Shown here: piece by piece, positions 1-7,546 of the stretch | Layout of the letters: the number at the start of each line of letters is the position of its first letter | Numbering within the stretch: the stretch's first letter is position 1 | From: Shewanella sp. | GTDB taxonomy: Bacteria > Pseudomonadota > Gammaproteobacteria > Enterobacterales > Shewanellaceae | Length of the DNA stretch: 7,929 nt | Assembly (NCBI GenBank): GCA_004195335.1 | Contig: SDWK01000843.1 | Location: 1 to 7,929, forward strand | Direction of reading: 5' to 3' | Program-made: the position numbers and the translations under genes | Notes under the pieces: generated by a model | What the model saw: only the letters and a program-made list of their open reading frames with translations | What the model was told of the DNA's origin: nothing | Database searches by the model: none

Positions 1-320
1 CGTGGTGAGAAGTCTCGGTTGTAGTCCAGGCCGCATTCACCTATGGCAACAACTTGGCTTTCATTCGCCAATTGCTTCAACTGAGCTGCGCTATGGTTGC
101 GCCATTCACTGGCGTGGTGTGGATGAACACCCGCGGTACAATAGAGTTGCTCTGGGTGCTGTCGACAACATTGGATGGCTTTTTCGCTTTCAGCCAGATC
201 GCTGCCGATAACGATTAACGGCGAAACACCCTGGTCCGCCGCTCGTTGAATGACATCATCAATATTTTTTTCAAGTGCGCTGCCAATCAAGTTGACAGCG
301 ATGTCTATGTGCTTAGGCAT
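1..320 (-). CDS. tatD: TatD family metal-dependent DNase, N-terminal part (3' end beyond window)
   Basis: This is the first 106 residues of TatD, a cytoplasmic metal-dependent nuclease with a TIM-barrel hydrolase fold. It is encoded with the Tat genes but is not needed for Tat export. The N-terminus reads MPKHIDIAVNLIGSAL. It matches the TatD-proper subgroup (E. coli MFDIGVNLTSSQ), which lacks the DxHxH metal motif of the YcfH and YjjV paralogues. GVHPHH at residues 64-69 and GECGLD at 94-99, with the metal-binding Glu95, are diagnostic. The ATG shares one base with the TAA stop of the gene before it (TAATG), which suggests translational coupling, and no strong ribosome binding site is seen. 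The full protein should be about 260 residues; roughly 60 percent, including the remaining metal ligands, lies outside the window, so its integrity cannot be judged. Confidence 0.95.
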   Translation of the reverse strand, partial: MPKHIDIAVNLIGSALEKNIDDVIQRAADQGVSPLIVIGSDLAESEKAIQCCRQHPEQLYCTAGVHPHHASEWRNHSAAQLKQLANESQVVAIGECGLDYNRDFSP

Positions 321-847
321 TACTTGATTCGCTTGACTCTTATCGTAGCGTTACGAGTATCGGAACCTAATACAAAAGAACCCAGTGCGGCTTTTTCAAC
401 ATAAACAGTTTCACCAGCCTTAAGTTTATAATGGCGGGTGTCGCTTTGCTTCCAAACCTGACCGTTACTGAAGGTTACCTTCAGAGCGCCATAGGGATCT
501 TTCTTTACGGAGGTGATTTCCATGTATAGCTTTTCGAGGCTCTTCTCTTCTGCCTTGAAATTGCCACCAAACTCATCTTCGGCGCTTTTGGGAAGCGCAG
601 CTGATGTGTTGGGAGACGATGAAGATGCTGCAACTGATGGGACAGTTGCAGTCGCAATGACAGGCGCAACAGAAGTTGCGCCTGCATTATTTTTGGATGT
701 TTTAACCGTTTCGGCTAAGGCATCGAAACAGATTAAACGGTCCAGCTTGTCTGACTTCATAGCGCACGCTAATAGCTCCTGTTCGACGCCTGCATTAACA
801 TGTGTCGATACCAGAATGACTGCCGCTGTGATCCAACTTAAGCGCAT
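320..847 (-). CDS. Unnamed secreted/periplasmic protein between tatC and tatD
   Basis: This is a 175-residue protein of unknown function. Residues 1-19 look like a Sec signal peptide (MRLSWITAAVILVSTHVNA, cleavage after VNA), with no lipobox Cys. Just after it comes a short motif, LLACAMKSDKLDRLICFDAL, with Cys28 and Cys40 as the only cysteines, so a disulfide in the periplasm is likely. Similar C-x11-C-(F/Y)-D motifs occur at the start of several small proteobacterial envelope proteins. Residues 49-88 are a low-complexity Ala/Ser/Thr/Pro linker. Residues about 105-175 form a second block (NGQVWKQSDTRHYKL, then a Gly-rich stretch and RNATIRVKRIK) that looks like a small beta domain. AAGGA lies six to seven bases before the ATG. 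The gene follows tatC by 59 bases and overlaps tatD by one base. E. coli has no gene at this place. I assign no function. Confidence 0.85.
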   Translation of the reverse strand: MRLSWITAAVILVSTHVNAGVEQELLACAMKSDKLDRLICFDALAETVKTSKNNAGATSVAPVIATATVPSVAASSSSPNTSAALPKSAEDEFGGNFKAEEKSLEKLYMEITSVKKDPYGALKVTFSNGQVWKQSDTRHYKLKAGETVYVEKAALGSFVLGSDTRNATIRVKRIK

Positions 848-906
848 AAATATGTTCCTTTATGATATTTGAGCGCGCCATGGTCAACTAATTAGCGTGG
901 TTCTAT

Positions 907-1674
907 TTAGCTTTCCTGGCCAGGTTTATCCTGTTTCTCTTGCTCGTCTTCGTCTTCGTCATCCTTTTTACTGTAGAAACGAGCAGCAATCAATCCCCCT
1001 TCGAATAATATTAGCATTGGAATGGCTAACATTGTTTGAGAGATAATATCTGGCGGCGTTAGCATCATACCAACAACAAAGGCGCCGACAACGATATAGG
1101 GACGTTTTGCTTTAAGTTCTTCAGGAGTCGTAACACCAGCCCAACAGAGCAGTATGACGGCAATTGGGATCTCAAAAGCTAAGCCGAAAGCAAAGAACAG
1201 TTTTAGCACGAAGCTAAGATAGCTACTGATATCTGTCGCAACTTGGACTCCTTCTGGAGCCACACTGGTAAAGAAACCAAATACTACAGGGAAAACGATG
1301 TAGTAAGTGAAAGCGATACCCAGATAGAAGAGAAGTGTACTACTGGCCAGTAGGGGCATCATCAGGCGCTTCTCATGCTTATACAGTCCTGGCGCAATAA
1401 ATGACCAGACCTGATATAACACATAAGGAATAGCGATGAAAAATGCTAATACCAGTGTAAGTTTAAATGGAGCAAAAAACGGAGCAGCGACATCGGTTGC
1501 AATCATGCTGCTGGTTTCTGGCAAGACATCCATTAACGGTGTTGCCATGTAGTGATAGATATCGTTGGCCCAATAAACCATAGCGATAAACACTAAGAGT
1601 ACACTGCCAATGGCTTTTAGCAACTTGTTACGTAATTCGAGCAAGTGGCTAATTAGCGGAAGCTGTTGCGACAT
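907..1674 (-). CDS. tatC: Twin-arginine translocase subunit TatC
   Basis: TatC is the polytopic core of the twin-arginine translocase. With TatB it forms the receptor that binds the RR signal peptide of folded substrates at the inner membrane. At 255 residues it is close to the E. coli length (258). Six membrane segments can be traced. Conserved residues are present: Glu13 in the N-terminal LELR stretch, the [13 protein letters not shown] loop with Phe92 and Glu101 (equivalent to E. coli Phe94 and Glu103, the signal-peptide site), Glu168 in the fourth/fifth membrane region, and LTPPD with Asp209. The C-terminal tail is very acidic (residues 237-248 are mostly Asp, Glu and Lys) and should lie in the cytoplasm. 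The ATG is three bases after the tatB stop; the ribosome binding site is weak (CGGGTAG), so coupling with tatB is likely. Confidence 0.98.
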   Translation of the reverse strand: MSQQLPLISHLLELRNKLLKAIGSVLLVFIAMVYWANDIYHYMATPLMDVLPETSSMIATDVAAPFFAPFKLTLVLAFFIAIPYVLYQVWSFIAPGLYKHEKRLMMPLLASSTLLFYLGIAFTYYIVFPVVFGFFTSVAPEGVQVATDISSYLSFVLKLFFAFGLAFEIPIAVILLCWAGVTTPEELKAKRPYIVVGAFVVGMMLTPPDIISQTMLAIPMLILFEGGLIAARFYSKKDDEDEDEQEKQDKPGQES

Positions 1675-1677
1675 GGA

Positions 1678-2076
1678 CTACCCGTTCGTTTTTTCTGAGT
1701 TTGAGCTGGTCTCAGCTGTCTTAGTCTCTGTAGGAGTCGGATTCACTGGCGCAGATGAGCTGGCCGGAGAGATATCTTCCACCTTATAGGGGCGATTAAC
1801 AGATTGAGCTGCACTTTTTAATTGGTCAATGGATTCCTGTAACTCGGGAGAAAGATTTTTGAGGCCCTGACTTTCAGCTTTTTTAAGATCAGCATGCAGT
1901 TCTTCAATTTTGAGTTCTTGCTCAAGTTCATCTTTCACAGAGTTTGCCATACGTTTCATGGCTCGGATCCAACCTGCCATTGAGCGGACTGCAACCGGGA
2001 GTCTTTCAGGGCCAAGTACAACTAGCCCCAAAACTCCGATCAACAGTAGCTCCATAAAGCCGATACCGTCGAACAT
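1678..2076 (-). CDS. tatB: Sec-independent translocase subunit TatB
   Basis: TatB pairs with TatC to form the substrate-receptor complex of the Tat pathway. The protein has the TatA/B fold. A single N-terminal membrane helix (about residues 6-21) carries a polar Glu9, equivalent to Glu8 of E. coli TatB after one extra Gly (MFDGIGF against MFDIGF). The hinge [11 protein letters not shown] follows at 21-31, then an amphipathic helix [22 protein letters not shown], and a charged region with the conserved NLSPELQ stretch at 74-80. The Ser/Thr/Pro-rich tail from residue 103 is probably disordered. It is 132 residues long, shorter than E. coli TatB (171), and the difference lies in the tail. The LGPERLP hinge and Glu9 separate it from TatA. 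It starts six bases after tatA, with AGGTG overlapping the tatA stop region as a ribosome binding site. Confidence 0.97.
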   Translation of the reverse strand: MFDGIGFMELLLIGVLGLVVLGPERLPVAVRSMAGWIRAMKRMANSVKDELEQELKIEELHADLKKAESQGLKNLSPELQESIDQLKSAAQSVNRPYKVEDISPASSSAPVNPTPTETKTAETSSNSEKTNG

Positions 2077-2082
2077 AAGGGA

Positions 2083-2325
2083 TTACACCTGTTCTTTATC
2101 TTTATCTTTATCCTTGGACTCAGTTTTTATCTCTTCAGTCTGAGCTGTTTTCTCAGATGCAGAGTCTTCAATGGCTTTCTTCTCTTCTTCAGAAGACATT
2201 GCACTCTTGAAGCCTTTAACTGCGCCACCTAGGTCACCACCTAATGAACGTAATTTCTTTGTTCCAAACAATAAAACTACGATTAAAGCAACGATAAGAA
2301 GTTGCCAAATACTAATGCCACCCAT
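2083..2325 (-). CDS. tatA: Sec-independent translocase subunit TatA
   Basis: TatA oligomerises at the TatBC receptor to allow folded proteins across the inner membrane. The 80 residues show the classic layout: MGGISIWQ at the N-terminus with polar Gln8, a membrane helix (5-20), the FGTKKL hinge at 20-25, and an amphipathic helix through [15 protein letters not shown] (29-43) with the conserved Phe39. A highly charged tail follows. It ends in KEQV like E. coli TatA and contains a Lys-Asp dipeptide repeat. GAGGAA lies about five bases before the ATG. The 59-base gap to ubiB holds a small dyad (GGTTC-ATAATA-GAACC, 2350-2365) without a T-tract. It is therefore not a convincing terminator, though a tat promoter there cannot be excluded. 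Confidence 0.98.
   Translation of the reverse strand: MGGISIWQLLIVALIVVLLFGTKKLRSLGGDLGGAVKGFKSAMSSEEEKKAIEDSASEKTAQTEEIKTESKDKDKDKEQV
2095..2112. repeat. Three perfect tandem copies of a 6-base unit in the tatA tail
   Basis: TTTATC is repeated three times on the plus strand (GATAAA in the sense of tatA) and encodes consecutive Asp-Lys pairs in the C-terminal tail of TatA. Because the unit is six bases, gain or loss of copies would change the number of charged pairs without shifting the frame. Confidence 0.85.
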
Positions 2326-2384
2326 GGATATTCCTCATTTTTTAATACTGGTTCTATTATGAACCTCTGGTTATTTAGTGCTAC

Positions 2385-4034
2385 CTAAAATTTGCGATTC
2401 TTAGGCCTTGATCTCCATCCGAGTAGCCATAAAGCAATGCCCGCGGATATACAGCCATAAGAGGGCCATAGTGTAGCGTTTTGATTAAACAAAAGAGTGC
2501 CGCAGATCACTAAAACTGCCGCTGTAAGTAAAAGGTAGTTACTTTTATGCGCGTTTTGATGCTGTTTCAGGTATCTATCCAGCATTTTGTTCTGTGATTT
2601 AACAAAGTTTTTGCCCATTTTCAGGTTGTCATAAACCAACTCTGGTAGCTCTGGCAGTTTATCTGCCCAGTAAGGCATCTCTTGTTTGATTTTTTTAGCC
2701 ATCCCTTTTGGACCGACCTGTTCCGACATCCACTCTTCGAGGAAAGGTTTAGCGGTCTTCCATAGATCGAGCTGTGGATATAGCTGACGGCCTAAACCTT
2801 CTATATAGAGTAAAGTCTTTTCTAACAAGACGAGTTGGGGTTGTACGACCATATCGAAACGACGGGCGGTACGGAATAATTCCAGCAGCACATGACCGAA
2901 AGATATCTCATCAAGGGGCTTGTTGAACATAGGCTCACAAACCACTTTTACCGCCTGTTCGAAGGCGCCAATATCGGTATCTGGTGATACCCAACCCGAC
3001 TCGATATAGAGTTGGGCGATACGGTGGTAATCACGATTAAAAAAGGCGAGGAAGTTCTCGGCCAGATAGCGTTTATCCTCTTCGGAAAGGGTGCCCATGA
3101 TGCCGCAGTCTAAACCGATATAATATGGGTCTTCGGGATGCTCACGGCTGACGAATATGTTGCCCGGATGCATGTCTGCATGAAAGAAGTTATCTCTGAA
3201 TACCTGGGTGAAAAAAAGTTCAACACCTCGTTCTGCTAGGAGTTGCAGGTTGGTACCTTGTGCCTTGAGCGCCGCCATATCCGAAACGGGAATACCGTCG
3301 ATGCGCTCCATCACGATTAATCTAGTGAAGCAGAGGTCTTCATACATGTATGGAATGTAGAGAGTGCCTGAATCTAAGAAGTTGTTGCGCAGCTTGATCG
3401 CATTCAAGGCTTCTAACTTGAGATTTAACTCACCCTCAATCGTGGTGCGGTAATCTTCAACGACTTCGGCGGGGCGCAGGCGATTTCCTTGACCTAAGAG
3501 CATTTCGAGAAAGTTTGCCGCCTGAGACATGAGTTGAATATCGGCGTGGACCTGTTGCTCAACATTAGGACGTAATATTTTGAGGACGACAGCTTTGCCG
3601 TTTGATTTTAGCGTGGCGGTATGAACCTGAGAGATAGAGGCTGAAGCCAAGGGAGTGTTCGCGAAGTCTTCAAAATAGGTTTCGATGGGCGCTTTGAGCT
3701 CTGCTTCGATCATCACCCTTGCTATGACTGAATCGAAAGGAGGAACCCGATCTTGTAGCATATTAAGCTCTTCGGCCCACTCATCGTTAAGCAGGTCGCG
3801 ACGCGTCGAGAGCATTTGGCCAAATTTAATATAAACCGGGCCCAGCTCCTGCATTGCAAGTTTTAAACGTTCACCGCCAACTTTATTTTTATGCTTATTG
3901 GTTATCCAAAAAAAACTACAACGCAGTAGTCTGAAGTACCAAGGCTTAACTTTAGTAGGTATTAATTCATCTAGCCCATAGTGAAGGCTGGTTCTTATTA
4001 CCTGATAAGCTCGTCTGATACTGGTTGTCGTCAT
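2385..4034 (-). CDS. ubiB: Ubiquinone biosynthesis atypical kinase/ATPase UbiB
   Basis: UbiB belongs to the ABC1/ADCK/UbiB protein-kinase-like family. It is required for normal ubiquinone synthesis and is thought to act as an ATPase that helps the Ubi enzymes reach lipid intermediates at the membrane. It is 549 residues long (E. coli 546). Visible motifs in order: the family-specific KFGQ at 70-73; the Ala-rich loop [10 protein letters not shown] at 129-138, which replaces the kinase P-loop; the lysine in VVLKILRP (Lys152); MERIDGIPV at 242-250; the catalytic loop HADMHPGN at 285-292 with Asp287 and Asn292; and the metal-binding Asp309 in LDCGIMG. Two hydrophobic segments at about 499-516 and 523-540 form the C-terminal membrane anchor. 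The start ATG overlaps the ubiJ stop in an ATGA, so translation is probably coupled. No defect is seen. Confidence 0.98.
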   Translation of the reverse strand: MTTTSIRRAYQVIRTSLHYGLDELIPTKVKPWYFRLLRCSFFWITNKHKNKVGGERLKLAMQELGPVYIKFGQMLSTRRDLLNDEWAEELNMLQDRVPPFDSVIARVMIEAELKAPIETYFEDFANTPLASASISQVHTATLKSNGKAVVLKILRPNVEQQVHADIQLMSQAANFLEMLLGQGNRLRPAEVVEDYRTTIEGELNLKLEALNAIKLRNNFLDSGTLYIPYMYEDLCFTRLIVMERIDGIPVSDMAALKAQGTNLQLLAERGVELFFTQVFRDNFFHADMHPGNIFVSREHPEDPYYIGLDCGIMGTLSEEDKRYLAENFLAFFNRDYHRIAQLYIESGWVSPDTDIGAFEQAVKVVCEPMFNKPLDEISFGHVLLELFRTARRFDMVVQPQLVLLEKTLLYIEGLGRQLYPQLDLWKTAKPFLEEWMSEQVGPKGMAKKIKQEMPYWADKLPELPELVYDNLKMGKNFVKSQNKMLDRYLKQHQNAHKSNYLLLTAAVLVICGTLLFNQNATLWPSYGCISAGIALWLLGWRSRPKNRKF

Positions 4035-4654
4035 GTTTTAGCTTTAGCCCTGTCTTGTAAGTGGTTAATTCGTTTCTCCATGGCATCGATATCAGCCACA
4101 AGATCATCGATTCTATCATTTAAATGGATAAATTCGATTTTATGGGGAGCGAGCTTATACTCTTCGGTTGTTAATTGACCTATATGAGCGCGGCTTTTAG
4201 TGAATACTTTAGCAATATCACTTTGAACTTGCTTAGCGCTCTGAGTTAACCAGTGCGTTGGGGCATCGCCAAGATATTTTGATATGGGTTCAGCGAGATC
4301 GAATTCAACGTGTTGAATGAAATGGCTGAATGTTTGAAGTAGGTTGAGATCGCCTTCGATACTGAGTTTATCTTCTTTAATAAGCTCAGTGAGGTTAGCG
4401 CCTTCGGTCAATTGATACAGTGTGGTGATATCGGCATTGATGCGAGTGGTGACATCACCTTCATAGCGACCCAAAACTTGAATTTCACGGGCGAACACTA
4501 AATAAAGAGGCCAGCTGAGCTGGCTCAATTGAATGCACAGTACTTTTCCATGAATGGATCGTAATTTGGCGTACTCATCTGGAGATTGAGCTACAAGCTG
4601 CTTAAGAGCTGTTTCTAATCCGGCGCTGAGTAGCAGTGCAAATTCAGGTTTCAT
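4031..4654 (-). CDS. ubiJ: Ubiquinone biosynthesis accessory factor UbiJ (SCP2 lipid-binding domain)
   Basis: UbiJ is a non-catalytic partner of the soluble Ubi complex. Its SCP2 domain binds isoprenoid lipid intermediates of ubiquinone synthesis. I place the start at residue sequence [14 protein letters not shown] (207 residues) because it aligns with E. coli MPFKPLVTAGIE and leaves a 10-base gap to ubiE with GGAA four bases upstream. A longer reading from 4702 would add 16 residues and overlap ubiE by 38 bases. The SCP2-like part spans about residues 10-115 and includes [24 protein letters not shown] and the [13 protein letters not shown] stretch, which matches LEVQGDIQVVQNF of E. coli. A predicted coiled coil with heptad-like leucines and isoleucines fills about 172-202. 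The gene sits between ubiE and ubiB, as in E. coli, and overlaps ubiB by four bases. Confidence 0.93.
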   Translation of the reverse strand: MKPEFALLLSAGLETALKQLVAQSPDEYAKLRSIHGKVLCIQLSQLSWPLYLVFAREIQVLGRYEGDVTTRINADITTLYQLTEGANLTELIKEDKLSIEGDLNLLQTFSHFIQHVEFDLAEPISKYLGDAPTHWLTQSAKQVQSDIAKVFTKSRAHIGQLTTEEYKLAPHKIEFIHLNDRIDDLVADIDAMEKRINHLQDRAKAKT

Positions 4655-4658
4655 ACGC

Positions 4659-4662
4659 TTCC
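4659..4662 (-). promoter_or_regulatory. Ribosome binding site that supports the short ubiJ start
   Basis: GGAA in the sense of ubiJ lies four bases before the ATG at 4654. The spacing is a little short, but no comparable site precedes the longer in-frame ATG at 4702, which lies inside ubiE. Confidence 0.5.
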
Positions 4663-4664
4663 AA

Positions 4665-5420
4665 TTAGAATTTATAGCCTTTGTGTAGCGCAACAATCCC
4701 ATCGGTCATATTGGTGTATTCGACCTGCTCAAAACCAGCATCGACCATCATACCTTTAAGGGTATCTTGATCTGGATGTACGCGGATTGACTCTGCCAAA
4801 TACTCGTAACTATCAGCATCTTGAGTGATCAGTGAGCCCATTTTAGGTAAGATTTTGAAGCTGTATAGATCATAAATCTTGCGCATGATTTCGTGTTGAG
4901 GTTTTGAAAATTCAAGAACGAGTAGTTTTCCACCTGGCTTAAGGACACGTAGCATAGAACGAATCGCCGAATCTTTATCGGTGACATTTCGTAAGCCGAA
5001 GGCGATAGTAATGATATCGAAATGGTTGTCAGGAAACGGTAGTGCTTCTGCGTTGGCCTGAACATAGTTCACATTACCAACGATACCTTTGTCTCTTAAT
5101 TTTTCACGGCCCACTTTAAGCATAGAGTCGTTAATATCGGCAAGAGTGACCTGACCCTTGTCACCAACAAGATGAGAGAATTTTGCCGTTAGATCACCAG
5201 TACCACCAGCTAAATCAAGTACTTTCATCCCCGGGCGAGCGCCTGCACTTTCAATTGTAAAGCGTTTCCACATGCGGTGGATACCAAAGGACATGACATC
5301 ATTCATGATGTCATATTTGGCTGCTACAGAATGAAAGACGCCAGCTACCATATCGGCTTTCTGATCTGCTTCAACTGTTTTATAACCGAAATGGGTACTA
5401 TTCTGTGTGCCCTCTGACAT
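4665..5420 (-). CDS. ubiE: Bifunctional demethylmenaquinone/ubiquinone C-methyltransferase UbiE
   Basis: UbiE is a class I SAM-dependent methyltransferase that C-methylates both 2-octaprenyl-6-methoxy-benzoquinol (ubiquinone branch) and demethylmenaquinol (menaquinone branch). The 251 residues equal the E. coli length. SAM-binding motif I is [11 protein letters not shown] (67-77), followed by LADINDSML (93-101), motif [15 protein letters not shown] (134-146) and motif [20 protein letters not shown] (158-174). The family N-terminal signature [19 protein letters not shown] and the ending HKGYKF are intact. AGGAA lies about seven bases before the ATG. It is the first gene of the ubi-tat cluster in this window. 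The 246-base upstream region should hold its promoter, but I cannot pick a convincing -35/-10 pair. A bacterium with both quinone types, as in Shewanella, would need both activities. Confidence 0.98.
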   Translation of the reverse strand: MSEGTQNSTHFGYKTVEADQKADMVAGVFHSVAAKYDIMNDVMSFGIHRMWKRFTIESAGARPGMKVLDLAGGTGDLTAKFSHLVGDKGQVTLADINDSMLKVGREKLRDKGIVGNVNYVQANAEALPFPDNHFDIITIAFGLRNVTDKDSAIRSMLRVLKPGGKLLVLEFSKPQHEIMRKIYDLYSFKILPKMGSLITQDADSYEYLAESIRVHPDQDTLKGMMVDAGFEQVEYTNMTDGIVALHKGYKF

Positions 5421-5591
5421 CTATCTGTTCCTATACTTTTAAATTGTTATTTGCGAGTGTAAGTCATTCATTCAAATTGCAGAATCTTTCTACAGCCACT
5501 CTGTGAGCTATGTTAGTAATCTGGACTTGGATTTGTTGAAAATGCGTGATAACGCAGGGTTTCGCAAATTTGACTGCGCATTACATCATAA

Positions 5592-5610
5592 TATTCACCG
5601 TTGGTGAATA
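5592..5610. promoter_or_regulatory. Perfect 8-3-8 inverted repeat upstream of ubiE
   Basis: TATTCACC-GTT-GGTGAATA is a perfect dyad with a three-base centre. It lies 172-190 bases upstream of the ubiE start and 57-75 bases downstream of the hutG stop. No T-tract follows on the minus strand (TTATGATG), so an intrinsic terminator is unlikely, and a repressor operator or an RNA hairpin in the hutG tail fits better. The binding protein is unknown. Confidence 0.45.
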
Positions 5611-5640
5611 GCCCAAAATGAATATACATTAAATCCTAGG

Positions 5641-5655
5641 CCCTAGTAGCTAGGG
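5641..5655 (-). terminator. Possible weak terminator hairpin after hutG
   Basis: CCCTAG-TAG-CTAGGG on the plus strand is a perfect 6-base stem with a three-base loop, 12 bases past the hutG stop. On the minus strand it is followed by CCTAGGATTTAATG, which lacks a real T-run, so efficient termination is doubtful. It may only protect the 3' end, or read-through into ubiE may occur. Confidence 0.35.
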
Positions 5656-5666
5656 TCCGGTGTCTA

Positions 5667-6710
5667 CTAACCTATTTGTTGAGACTGTAACCGTCCTTGA
5701 ATATAGGCATAGATGAGCTCGCTGATGCTTTGTCCCGTTTCACGGTAACCCGCGGCGATGCCTGCTACATGACAGCTTGGTGCGGCTTCGGCTAAATGAA
5801 AATAGCTACACGGCGTATTTTTGGCTATGGAACTGACGTAATACAGGGCATCCATTAAGGGGATCCCTGCCGCAGTCGAGGCGCTACTTGGCATGTTAAT
5901 TATCGCATCGAGATCCAGCTCTAATGCGACAGGCATCTGGCTATCGTTCAGTTTAGTTATAATGTCCATTAAGGCTGATTCGAGTGTGGTTTCCCGTCGA
6001 ACCCAGATAGACTGGAGTGTATGCCAGTGCCCACCGAAGGCGGTCAGTTGCTCTAGCGTCTGTTCACTATTTTTTAGCTCATGCAGGCCTAGGACATGGT
6101 AATACCCTAGCGCCCCGCTGGCAGCGGCATAGCTGAAGCCATTGCCACTATGACGTCCCTCTCTGGGACGAAAATCTGAATGCGGATCTAAGTTAACTGC
6201 CGCGACCTTTTTCTTATGAGTTAACTTGGCCGACATCAGTAAGCCATATGCGTTGTTATGTCCTCCGCCGATAACGATAGGCTCAAATCCCGCCGCCATC
6301 ACCTGGCTTACTAATGAGATCACACGCTCATCGAGTCGTTCTACATTTTTTCTCAGTGTATCCGCATCAATTCCTTCAGGAAGCTGCAGATCGCGGGTCT
6401 CTATCTGGCCTAATACTAAGCACTCTTTGCCACTTAAGAATCGGTTTGACTGCAGATTGAGAAATTGTGCCATGGCCGACTCAAATGCATCGGTTGCGCC
6501 GCCGCGGCCTAAGTTGGCGCGCGGGCCAATATCTTCACCTATACCGATAATCACAAAGCGGACATGGTTATTTTGGGCGCGAGCGAATGTGTCATCAAGG
6601 TTTGCCTTCGTATCACAGCAATGAACGGTTTGAGCCAGTTTAGTCTCACCATCACGAAGTGAGGTGATTTGCTGGCACTGCTGGCTTGTAAAGGGGATAA
6701 AATGCTGCAT
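5667..6710 (-). CDS. hutG: Ureohydrolase (arginase/agmatinase) family enzyme, probable formimidoylglutamase
   Basis: The 347-residue protein has the binuclear manganese site of the arginase/agmatinase/formimidoylglutamase family: His151 in IGGGHNNAYG, Asp175/His177/Asp179 in NLDPHSDFRP, Asp266/Asp268 in LELDLDAI, and a late HLAEAAP with Glu308. All six metal ligands are in place, so it should be active. Formimidoylglutamase splits N-formimidoyl-glutamate to glutamate and formamide, the last step of one histidine degradation route. I prefer this substrate because GGGHNN, in place of the arginase GGDHS, recalls proteins given that name, but the substrate is inferred and arginase-like alternatives remain. 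No other hut gene is in the window. The start at MQHFIPF has only a weak ribosome binding site (TAAGAA), and no other start is near. It is probably a single-gene unit, bounded upstream by the rraA terminator. Confidence 0.8.
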   Translation of the reverse strand: MQHFIPFTSQQCQQITSLRDGETKLAQTVHCCDTKANLDDTFARAQNNHVRFVIIGIGEDIGPRANLGRGGATDAFESAMAQFLNLQSNRFLSGKECLVLGQIETRDLQLPEGIDADTLRKNVERLDERVISLVSQVMAAGFEPIVIGGGHNNAYGLLMSAKLTHKKKVAAVNLDPHSDFRPREGRHSGNGFSYAAASGALGYYHVLGLHELKNSEQTLEQLTAFGGHWHTLQSIWVRRETTLESALMDIITKLNDSQMPVALELDLDAIINMPSSASTAAGIPLMDALYYVSSIAKNTPCSYFHLAEAAPSCHVAGIAAGYRETGQSISELIYAYIQGRLQSQQIG

Positions 6711-6745
6711 GGCGATTAAATTCTTATTTTGAAGCTTATGGTTAC

Positions 6746-6775
6746 ATTGTGGCTTAATGGGGGAGCGGATGGCAA
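6746..6775 (-). promoter_or_regulatory. Candidate hutG promoter
   Basis: In the sense of hutG, TTGCCA (6770-6775) is followed after 18 bases by CACAAT (6746-6751), giving a start about 28 bases before the ATG. Both hexamers match the sigma-70 consensus only partly. The position, just past the rraA terminator, is the main support. Confidence 0.3.
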
Positions 6776-6778
6776 TGC

Positions 6779-6821
6779 AGAAAACAAAAAAGGATGCTGA
6801 AACTGGGTTTCATCATCCTTT
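6779..6821 (-). terminator. Strong intrinsic terminator of rraA
   Basis: In the minus-strand RNA an 8-base stem (6789-6796 with 6814-6821) and a 6-base stem (6798-6803 with 6807-6812) are separated by a single mismatch and closed by a three-base loop. The stem runs directly into a T-rich tract (TTTTTTGTTTT, about 6780-6790). It lies about 60 bases after the rraA stop and separates rraA from hutG. Confidence 0.85.
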
Positions 6822-6880
6822 CATTATCGACTTTTCTTTGAGTTAGCCCTGTCAGAAAATCCAGCAGCCTCTCTTCGGGA

Positions 6881-7366
6881 CTAGTCCATATCTAACGGTT
6901 CTGGAGACAAGATGATGCCTGTATTATCGGCATAGACATGATCGAGTGGTAAGAAGGTAACGCCACCAAAGTTGACCGGGATCTCAAGTTCTCCAACAGA
7001 GTGACCTTCTGCGCCCACCGGAATGGATGCCATAGCCTGAATGCCGATATCGAGATCTTCCAGTGCATCTACATCTCTGACCGAACCGTAGATGATAATG
7101 CCTTCCCACTTATTATCTACAGCTATCTGAGCGATAGAGGCATCGAGTAGGGCACGTCTAAGAGAACCGCCACCGTCAACGAGTAAAACCTTGCCTTCAC
7201 CGTCTTGTTGTAGGGCTTCCACAATAAGGCCGTTATCTTCGAAGCATTTAATCGTGCTAATTGAGCCACCAAAAGAGCTACAACCACCATAATTGCTGAA
7301 CATCGGTTCGACAACATCGACCATATCGATGTAAGTGTCACAAAGTTCTGAGGTGTTGTATTCCAT
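6881..7366 (-). CDS. rraA: Ribonuclease E activity regulator RraA
   Basis: RraA is a trimeric cytoplasmic protein that binds RNase E and lowers its activity, changing the stability of many mRNAs. The protein matches E. coli RraA almost end to end: TSELCD at 5-10, [10 protein letters not shown] at 25-34, [20 protein letters not shown] at 63-74, [17 protein letters not shown] and VNFGGVTF, ending in [18 protein letters not shown] chose the start at 7366 (161 residues, the E. coli length) over an ATG two codons upstream, because AGGAG is seven bases from it but only one base from the other. The fold is shared with HMG/CHA aldolases. GSVRDVD at 94-100 keeps Arg-Asp where E. coli has Arg-Gln, but the acidic residue three places after that Asp is Ala, so aldolase activity is not expected. 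It is a single-gene unit with its own terminator. Confidence 0.96.
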   Translation of the reverse strand: MEYNTSELCDTYIDMVDVVEPMFSNYGGCSSFGGSISTIKCFEDNGLIVEALQQDGEGKVLLVDGGGSLRRALLDASIAQIAVDNKWEGIIIYGSVRDVDALEDLDIGIQAMASIPVGAEGHSVGELEIPVNFGGVTFLPLDHVYADNTGIILSPEPLDMD

Positions 7367-7373
7367 AGTCATA

Positions 7374-7378
7374 CTCCT
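7374..7378 (-). promoter_or_regulatory. rraA ribosome binding site
   Basis: AGGAG in the sense of rraA, seven bases before the ATG at 7366 and one base before the alternative ATG at 7372. This decides the start. Confidence 0.8.
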
Positions 7379-7428
7379 GTAGATCGGTATTGTGCTGAGT
7401 TAAAACACAAATTTAGTGAGTTACCGAC

Positions 7429-7434
7429 AGTATA
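7429..7434 (-). promoter_or_regulatory. Candidate rraA -10 element
   Basis: TATACT in the sense of rraA lies about 63 bases before the start codon. The region 16-18 bases upstream is T-rich but has no good -35 hexamer. A strong -10 with a weak -35 would fit sigma-S use, which is known for the E. coli rraA promoter, but here that is inference. A 5-base hairpin (TTGTG/CACAA, 7390-7410) lies in the resulting leader. Confidence 0.4.
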
Positions 7435-7546
7435 TAAGGGATTTATAAAAAGAAAAGCGCTATCAATCACGATATTGCCGATAAAATCATCTATTAACAT
7501 TTTTGTTGTTAGTTTTCGACACCTGAATATATATTGAGCAAAAAGT

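Noticed and set aside
513..872. 119-residue plus-strand frame opposite the unnamed periplasmic gene
   Set aside because: It is antisense to a gene with a signal peptide, ribosome binding site and tight junction to tatD. Its own composition mirrors the Ala/Ser linker.
2350..2365. Terminator between ubiB and tatA
   Set aside because: The stem is only five base pairs with a six-base loop and is not followed by a T-tract on the minus strand.
4655..4702. N-terminal extension of UbiJ by 16 residues
   Set aside because: It overlaps ubiE by 38 bases and has no counterpart in E. coli UbiJ, whose start aligns with the ATG at 4654.
5499..5514. Possible CRP site (TGTGAGCTATGTTA) upstream of ubiE
   Set aside because: Only the first half matches TGTGA-N6-TCACA well, so it is not better than chance.
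6226..6624. 132-residue plus-strand frame inside hutG
   Set aside because: It is a shadow of the ureohydrolase gene, which carries the full set of metal ligands.
7367..7372. Two-codon-longer RraA start
   Set aside because: AGGAG would be only one base from that ATG, and E. coli RraA aligns from the shorter start with equal length.
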